Shown here piece after piece: positions 58,804 to 64,000 of a DNA stretch of 64,000 nt. Made by a program: the position numbers and the translations under genes. Each line of letters opens with the position of its first letter. Position 1 is the first letter of the stretch. The stretch is from assembly GCF_000959445.1 (NCBI RefSeq), contig NZ_CP009630.1, forward strand, positions 1,178,001 to 1,242,000, written 5' to 3'. Origin of the DNA: Burkholderia vietnamiensis LMG 10929. Lineage in GTDB: Bacteria; Pseudomonadota; Gammaproteobacteria; Burkholderiales; Burkholderiaceae. The notes beneath the pieces are model-generated. The model worked only from the letters and a program-made list of their open reading frames with translations, searched no databases and had not been told where the DNA came from.

Positions 58804-59892
58804 ATGCCGTTTGCACCGAAGCCGCTCGCCGCCGCGCTGGCACTCGTCGCGGGCACCGCCGTCGCACAGGTTCCCGCCGGATATCCGGGCAGCTATCAGG
58901 GCGTCGTGGACGCCGCGAAGAAGGAAGGCAAGCTGATCGTCTACTCGACCACCGACACGGGCCTCGTGCGCCCGCTGATCAAGGACTTCGAAAGCCTGTA
59001 CGGCGTGAAGGTCGAATACAACGATATGAACAGCACCGAGCTGTACAACCGCTACATCAGCGAGAACGCCGCCAGCAGCACGAGCGCCGACGTGCTGTGG
59101 AGCTCCGCGATGGACCTGCAGGTGAAGCTCGTCAACGACGGCCTGATGGCGTCGTACGATTCGCCCGAAAGCCAGCACGTGCCGCAATGGGCGCAATACC
59201 AGAAGCAGGCGTACGGCACGACATTCGAGCCGCTCGCGATCGTCTACAACAAGCGCCTGATCCCCGAGAACGAGGTGCCGAAGACGCGCGCCGACCTGAT
59301 CCGGCTGCTCACGACGCAGGCCGACAAGTTCAAGGGCAAGGTCACGACCTACGACATCGAGAAATCCGGCGTCGGCTTCAACTACCTGACGCAGGACGCG
59401 CACGTGAACGAAAAGGTCACGTGGGAGCTGGTGAAGGCGATCGGCGCGACCGGCCCGAAACTGCAGTCGAGCACGGGCGCGATGATGGAGCGCATCTCGT
59501 CCGGCGAGAACCTGATCGGCTACAACATCATCGGCTCGTATGCATACGCGAAGGCGAAGAAGGACAAGTCGATCGGCTACGTGTTTCCGAAGGACTACAC
59601 GCAGGTCGTGAGCCGCCTCGCGACGATCTCGAAGAAGGCGAAGAACCCGAACGCCGCGAAGCTGTGGGTCGACTATCTGCTGTCGAAGCGCGGCCAGACG
59701 CTGATCGCGAACCAGGCGAACCTGTATGCGATCCGCACGGACGTCGCCGGCGAAACGTCGGCCGCGAGCCTCACGAAAGAGCTCGGCGACTCGCTGAAGC
59801 CGATCCAGATCGGCACCGGCCTGCTCGTGTATCTCGACCAGTCGAAGCGGCTCGCATTCCTGAAGCAATGGCAGCAGGCGATCAAGCGCTGA
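58804..59892 (+). CDS. ABC transporter substrate-binding protein (Fe3+/AfuA-PgtC type)
   Basis: A 362-residue periplasmic protein with a signal peptide cleaved near VAQVPAG. GKLIVYSTTDTGLVRPLIKDFESLYGVKVEYND and ADVLWSSAMDLQVKLVNDGL match the COG1840 binding proteins used for ferric iron, phosphoglycerate or phosphonate. The paired tyrosines typical of iron-binding FbpA are not obvious, so an organic anion is at least as likely, in line with the TctDE-like regulators. GAGGAAGAC precedes the ATG. First gene of the operon. Confidence 0.9.
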   Translation: MPFAPKPLAAALALVAGTAVAQVPAGYPGSYQGVVDAAKKEGKLIVYSTTDTGLVRPLIKDFESLYGVKVEYNDMNSTELYNRYISENAASSTSADVLWSSAMDLQVKLVNDGLMASYDSPESQHVPQWAQYQKQAYGTTFEPLAIVYNKRLIPENEVPKTRADLIRLLTTQADKFKGKVTTYDIEKSGVGFNYLTQDAHVNEKVTWELVKAIGATGPKLQSSTGAMMERISSGENLIGYNIIGSYAYAKAKKDKSIGYVFPKDYTQVVSRLATISKKAKNPNAAKLWVDYLLSKRGQTLIANQANLYAIRTDVAGETSAASLTKELGDSLKPIQIGTGLLVYLDQSKRLAFLKQWQQAIKR

Positions 59893-59977
59893 TCCGCTGA
59901 TGCGCTGACCCGCCGAGCCCCGGCCGCCCGCCGAAAATGCCGCGGGCCGGCCGCTTCCCGTTACCGACTTTCCGTAG

Positions 59978-59997
59978 GCGGCCATCCGGATGGCCGC
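59978..59997. other. 20-bp perfect palindrome between binding protein and permease genes
   Basis: GCGGCCATCC directly abuts its complement GGATGGCCGC. Intercistronic hairpins after a binding-protein gene commonly keep its mRNA more abundant than that of the permease, as at malE-malF. Confidence 0.7.
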
Positions 59998-60009
59998 AGG
60001 GGTGTACTC

Positions 60010-61782
60010 ATGCTTTCAACCAGCACACGGGCAACGACGCCGGCCGTTGCGCGCACCACCGGCCCCGGCGACGCGATCCCCGCGCTCCCGGCCAACGGCC
60101 TGCAGCCGCTCGCCGGCATGCTGCGCTGGATCGTCGTCGCGGTGCTGACCATCGCGGTCGCGCTGCCGCTCGGCTTCATCCTGTTCCAGAGCCTGCTCAC
60201 CGCGCCGTTCTTCGACGCGAACAAGACGCTCGGCGTCGAAGGCTTCCGCTTCATCTTCGCTGATCCCGATTTCTGGTCGGCCGTGAAGAACTCGTTCATC
60301 ATCGCCGGCGGGATGCTGTTCATCTCGATCCCGCTCGGCGGCATCCTCGCGTTCCTGATGGTGCGCACCGACCTGCCCGGCCGCCGCTGGCTCGAGCCGC
60401 TGCTGCTCACGCCGGTGTTCGTGTCGCCGATGGTGCTCGCGTTCGGCTACGTCGTCGCGGCCGGCCCGGTCGGTTTCTACTCGGTCTGGTTCCGGCAGCT
60501 GTTCGGCGTGCAGGACGTGCCGTGGAACGTGTACTCGATCCTCGCAATCACGGTGATCGTCGGCCTCACGCACGTGCCGCACGTGTACCTGTACTCGTCG
60601 GCGGCGCTGCGCAATCTCGGCTCGGACGTCGAGGAAGCCGCACGCGTGACGGGCGCACGTCCGTTCCGCGTCGCGCTCGACGTGAGCCTGCCGATGACGA
60701 TGCCCGCGCTGCTGTTCGCCGGCGTGCTGGTGTTCTTCCTCGGCTTCGAGGTGTTCGGGCTGCCGCTCGTGCTCGGCGACCCCGAAGGCCACCTCGTGCT
60801 CGCCACCTACCTGTACAAGCTGACCAACAAGCTCGGCGTGCCGTCGTATCACCTGATGGCCGCGGTCGCGGTGTGCATCGTCGCGATCACGTTTCCGCTG
60901 GTGCTGCTGCAGCGCCGGCTGCTGAAGACGGCGAACCGCTTCGTCACCGTCAAGGGCAAGGCCGGCCGCTCGACCGTGCTGCCGCTCGGCGCATGGCGCT
61001 GGGTCGCGCTCGCGATCGTCGCGCTGTGGCTCGCGCTGACCGTCATCGTGCCGATCTCCGGCATCGTGCTGCGCGCGTTCGTGACCAACTGGGGCGAAGG
61101 CGTGCCGCTCGCCGACGTGCTGACGCTGGCGAACTTCGTCGAACTGTTCGAGCAGGACAACCTCGTGCGCGCGATCGTCAACACGCTCGGCATCGGCGTG
61201 ATCGGCGGCGCGCTCGCGGTCGGCTTCTACTCGCTGGTCGCGTTCGCGGGTCATCGCCGCCGCGACTGGGCGACCCGGCTGCTCGACTACCTCGTGCTGC
61301 TGCCGCGCGCGGTGCCGGGCCTGCTCGCCGGCCTCGCGTTCCTGTGGATCTTCCTGTTCGTGCCGGGCCTGCGCGAGCTGAAGAACTCGATGTGGAGCAT
61401 CTGGATCGCGTACACCGTCGTGTGGCTCGCGTACGGGATGCGGCTGATCCAGAGCGCGCTGCTGCAGGTCGGCCCGGAACTCGAGGAAGCCGGCCGCAGC
61501 GTCGGCGCGACGCGCAGCCGCGTGTCGCTCGACGTGACGCTGCCGCTCGTGCGCTTCGGGCTGCTCGCCGCGTGGCTGCTGATCTTCATGATCTTCGAGC
61601 GCGAATACTCGACGGCCGTCTACCTGCTGTCGCCCGGCACCGAAGTGATCGGCGCGCTGCTCGTGTCGCTGTGGGCGACCGGCGCCGTCGACCAGGTCGC
61701 CGCACTGTCTGTCATCAACATCGCGATGGTCGGCGCCGGACTCGGCGTGGCCCTGCGCTTCGGAGTGAAACTTCATGGATAA
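60010..61782 (+). CDS. ABC transporter permease, duplicated (FbpB/AfuB type)
   Basis: A 590-residue protein with about twelve helices in two homologous halves. Each half has an EAA loop: VEEAARVTGARPFRVALDVSLPMTMPALLFAG (about residue 215) and LEEAGRSVGATRSRVSLDVTLPLVRFGLLAAW (about residue 495). This fused form is typical of iron(III)-type importers and needs no second permease gene. Its stop overlaps the ATPase start by 8 bp. Confidence 0.93.
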   Translation: MLSTSTRATTPAVARTTGPGDAIPALPANGLQPLAGMLRWIVVAVLTIAVALPLGFILFQSLLTAPFFDANKTLGVEGFRFIFADPDFWSAVKNSFIIAGGMLFISIPLGGILAFLMVRTDLPGRRWLEPLLLTPVFVSPMVLAFGYVVAAGPVGFYSVWFRQLFGVQDVPWNVYSILAITVIVGLTHVPHVYLYSSAALRNLGSDVEEAARVTGARPFRVALDVSLPMTMPALLFAGVLVFFLGFEVFGLPLVLGDPEGHLVLATYLYKLTNKLGVPSYHLMAAVAVCIVAITFPLVLLQRRLLKTANRFVTVKGKAGRSTVLPLGAWRWVALAIVALWLALTVIVPISGIVLRAFVTNWGEGVPLADVLTLANFVELFEQDNLVRAIVNTLGIGVIGGALAVGFYSLVAFAGHRRRDWATRLLDYLVLLPRAVPGLLAGLAFLWIFLFVPGLRELKNSMWSIWIAYTVVWLAYGMRLIQSALLQVGPELEEAGRSVGATRSRVSLDVTLPLVRFGLLAAWLLIFMIFEREYSTAVYLLSPGTEVIGALLVSLWATGAVDQVAALSVINIAMVGAGLGVALRFGVKLHG

Positions 61783-62842
61783 GCTCATCGTCGACGACCT
61801 GCATCTCAGCTATGGCGCCAACCCGATCCTCAACGGCGTGTCGTTCGAACTGAAGGCCGGCGAAGTCGTGTGCCTGCTCGGCGCGTCGGGCAGCGGCAAG
61901 ACCACGCTGCTGCGCGCGGTGGCCGGCCTCGAACAGCCGTCCGGCGGGCGCATCCAGCTCGACGGCCGCGTATTCTTCGACGGCGCACAGCGCATCGACC
62001 TGCCCGTCGAACAGCGCTCGCTCGGCCTCGTGTTCCAGTCGTACGCGCTGTGGCCGCACCGCACCGTCGCCGACAACGTCGGCTACGGGCTCAAGCTGCG
62101 CCGCGTGGCGGCTGCCGAACAGAAGCGCCGCGTGCAGGCCGCGCTCGACCAGCTCGGCCTCGGTCATCTGGCCGAACGCTTCCCGCATCAACTGTCGGGC
62201 GGCCAGCAGCAGCGCGTCGCGATCGCGCGCGCGCTCGTCTACAACCCGCCGGTGATCCTGCTCGACGAGCCGCTGTCGAACCTCGACGCGAAGCTGCGCG
62301 AGGAAGCGCGGGCGTGGCTGCGCGAACTGATCGTGTCGCTCGGCCTGTCGGCGCTGTGCGTGACGCACGACCAGACCGAGGCGATGGCGATGTCCGACCG
62401 CATCCTGCTGCTGCGCAACGGCCGCATCGAGCAGGAAGGCACGCCGGCCGAGCTGTACGGCGCACCGCGCTCGCTGTACACGGCCGAATTCATGGGCAGC
62501 AACAACCGGATCGATGCGCGCGTCGCGGCCGTCGACGGCGAGCGCGTGACGCTGGCCGGCGACGGCTGGCAGCTGCAGGCGCTCGCGCGCGACGCGTTCG
62601 CGCCCGGCCAGCCCGCGCAGGCCGTGATCCGGCTCGAACGCGTGCAGGTCGTCGACGGCCCCGGCGCGAACCGGCTGCAGGCCGATCTCGTCACGTCGAT
62701 GTATCTCGGCGATCGCTGGGAATACCTGTTCCATCGCGGCGACATGCGGCTGCGCGCGTTCGGCCACGCACCGCGCGCGGCGGGCGCGCACTGGATCGAA
62801 TTCCCGGCCAACGACTGCTGGGCGTTCGCGAAGGCGGGCTGA
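61775..62842 (+). CDS. ABC transporter ATPase (FbpC/PotA type)
   Basis: A 355-residue nucleotide-binding protein. Walker A is GASGSGKTT (36-44), the Q-loop is in LVFQSYALWPHRTV, the signature LSGGQQQRVAIARAL, Walker B VILLDEPLSNLD and the switch histidine is in LCVTHDQTEAM. A C-terminal TOBE-type regulatory domain (about 240-350) is present. Coupled to the permease by overlap. It energises import of the solute bound by the 58.8-kb protein. Confidence 0.94.
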   Translation: MDKLIVDDLHLSYGANPILNGVSFELKAGEVVCLLGASGSGKTTLLRAVAGLEQPSGGRIQLDGRVFFDGAQRIDLPVEQRSLGLVFQSYALWPHRTVADNVGYGLKLRRVAAAEQKRRVQAALDQLGLGHLAERFPHQLSGGQQQRVAIARALVYNPPVILLDEPLSNLDAKLREEARAWLRELIVSLGLSALCVTHDQTEAMAMSDRILLLRNGRIEQEGTPAELYGAPRSLYTAEFMGSNNRIDARVAAVDGERVTLAGDGWQLQALARDAFAPGQPAQAVIRLERVQVVDGPGANRLQADLVTSMYLGDRWEYLFHRGDMRLRAFGHAPRAAGAHWIEFPANDCWAFAKAG

Positions 62843-63005
62843 GCCGCCTGCGGCGGCCCGCGCGCCGCCGCATCCCCCACCCGTTCCACCCCGCTCCACC
62901 CCGTTTCAACCCGCATGCGACGCGCGCTCCCCGGCGTGCGCCGCGTGCCGCTGCGCGCCGCGCATCCGTTTCACCGAACCCATAACGAACCAGGAGACAC
63001 CGTCA

Positions 63006-64000
63006 ATGAAGTCATGCGTTCAACGTTTCGCCCGCACCGCCCGCGTGAGCGTGCCGGCCCTCGCGGTCGGCGTCGCGGCCGGCGCCGCGCACGCGCAGTC
63101 GTCGGTCACGCTGTACGGGATCATGGACGCCGGCATCGAATACGCGAATCACGCCGCGCCGGACGGCGGCGATTCGTTCAAGCTCAAGTCGGGCAACAAG
63201 AACACGTCGCGCTGGGGCCTGCGAGGCATCGAGGATCTCGGCGGCGGGCTGAAGGCCGTGTTCCGCCTCGAAAGCGGGATCGACCTCGCGAACGGCGCGT
63301 CGGACGACGGCCCCGACGCGATCTTCGCGCGCCGCGCGACCGTCGGCCTGAAAGGCAAATGGGGCGAGGTATCGCTCGGGCGCAACTTCACCGTCACCTA
63401 CGACTACATGCTGCCGTTCGACCCGATGGGCTACGCGCAGAACTACTCGTGGGCGACGTCGTCGATGGCGACGGGCGCGCGCAAGGACGGGCTGTTCACG
63501 CGCGCGTCGAACGCCGTGCGCTACGACGGCGAGTTCGGCGGCTTCCGGTTCGGCGCGCTGTACGGCTTCGGCAACGTGCCGGGCAGCGTGAAGACCAGTT
63601 CGAAGTACGACTTCGCGCTCGGCTACGAGGCCGGCCCGTTCGCGGCGGTCGTCACGTTCGACCGGCAGAACGGCGCGGCCGACAGCGTCGCGCCCACCGA
63701 TACCGTCAACTACGTTCAGGGCATACACGCGGGCGTCAGCTACGACTTCGGCAGCCTGAAAACGATGGCCGGCTATCGCAACTACCGCCGCACCTACCAT
63801 ACGCGCGCCGCGAACCAGTTGAGCGACATGATGTGGGTCGGCGGCACGTACCAGTTCACGCCGACGTTCTCGATGATCGCCGCCGTCTATCACCAGAACA
63901 TCAAGGGCGGCAGCGACGCCGATCCGACGCTGGTGTCGGTGCGCGCGAACTACGCGCTGTCGAAGCGCACGGTGCTGTATGCGGCCGGCGCGTTCGCGAT
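63006..64000 (+). CDS. Gram-negative porin, 3' end beyond the window
   Basis: A porin of the same family as that at 40.8 kb. The signal peptide ends AHA-QSSVTLYGIMDAGIEY, then SRWGLRGIEDLGGGLKAVFRLESG and FARRATVGLKGKWGEVSLGRNFTVTYDYMLPFDPMG with the typical constriction-loop start. About 331 codons are visible and no stop is reached. AGGAG lies ten bases before ATG 63006. Following the ABC operon by 163 bp on the same strand, it probably provides the outer-membrane route for the same solute. Confidence 0.93.
   Translation, partial: MKSCVQRFARTARVSVPALAVGVAAGAAHAQSSVTLYGIMDAGIEYANHAAPDGGDSFKLKSGNKNTSRWGLRGIEDLGGGLKAVFRLESGIDLANGASDDGPDAIFARRATVGLKGKWGEVSLGRNFTVTYDYMLPFDPMGYAQNYSWATSSMATGARKDGLFTRASNAVRYDGEFGGFRFGALYGFGNVPGSVKTSSKYDFALGYEAGPFAAVVTFDRQNGAADSVAPTDTVNYVQGIHAGVSYDFGSLKTMAGYRNYRRTYHTRAANQLSDMMWVGGTYQFTPTFSMIAAVYHQNIKGGSDADPTLVSVRANYALSKRTVLYAAGAFA

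Noticed and set aside
60016..61788. 590-codon minus-strand frame opposite the permease gene
   Set aside because: Composed of Arg, Glu, His and Gln runs, the mirror of GC3-rich hydrophobic coding; the plus strand encodes an obvious ABC permease.

Overview
The window is GC-rich, gene-dense DNA that reads as a Burkholderia chromosome, most likely Burkholderia cepacia complex. The reasons are Burkholderia-type OmpC-family porins, LysR/MocR/IclR/GlxA regulators beside almost every catabolic unit, a CzcR/IrlR-type two-component pair and extreme GC3 codon use. The regulator-heavy accessory metabolism suggests a secondary replicon; that is inference. No rRNA, tRNA, CRISPR array, intact insertion sequence or replication origin was seen.

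Layout. 1-1.3 kb: end of an AEC-type transporter, arrays of octanucleotide repeats, a small secreted Yx(FWY)xxD protein. 1.4-5.4 kb: beta-alanine catabolism (bauA-mmsA with divergent LysR bauR). 5.6-9.3 kb: cupin dioxygenase, epoxide hydrolase, GlxA-type regulator and divergent SDR. 9.3-13.6 kb: MFS carrier, metallo-beta-lactamase-fold hydrolase and a divergent double-length (tandem) IclR regulator. 13.6-17.5 kb: a 47-residue small gene, Lrp/LysE pair, a lower-GC patch (VOC protein and 84-residue orphan), YqaA membrane protein. 17.6-22.4 kb: chemoreceptor with a sigma-28-like promoter, acyl-CoA ligase with divergent Crp/Fnr regulator. 22.6-29.1 kb: heavy-metal-type two-component system, LysE/AraC pair, SDR, lipoprotein, AI-2E-type permease. 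29.2-31.5 kb: old-yellow-enzyme reductase and DJ-1/PfpI protein behind two near-identical TAGAC-N5-GTCTA operators (electrophile response). 31.6-36.2 kb: LacI repressor and sacB-sacC (levan synthesis and hydrolysis), with operators embedded in the sacB promoter. 36.2-42.0 kb: SDR/LysR, MocR regulator with an AhpD-like protein and a cupin, a porin. 42.5-43.6 kb: squalene/phytoene synthase.

43.9-55.3 kb is the most interesting block, an organosulfur region. A thiol dioxygenase and a four-domain rhodanese lie beside a decayed LysR gene. Next come a DszC/SfnB-like acyl-CoA dehydrogenase homologue and a divergent seven-gene run: SsuD-like flavin monooxygenase, class II aldolase, binding protein, permease, ATPase, membrane-anchored cytochrome c and a second binding protein. 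The combination with an aldolase and a c-type cytochrome does not match the textbook ssu operon and may be a distinct desulfonation route. 55.5-64 kb: MOSC protein, then a TctDE-like two-component system divergent from an ABC transporter (binding protein, double permease, ATPase) followed by a second porin cut by the window end; 11-bp-spaced direct repeats mark a likely response-regulator site.

All calls rest on reading motifs and gene context by eye; family names come from remembered family features, not from searches.
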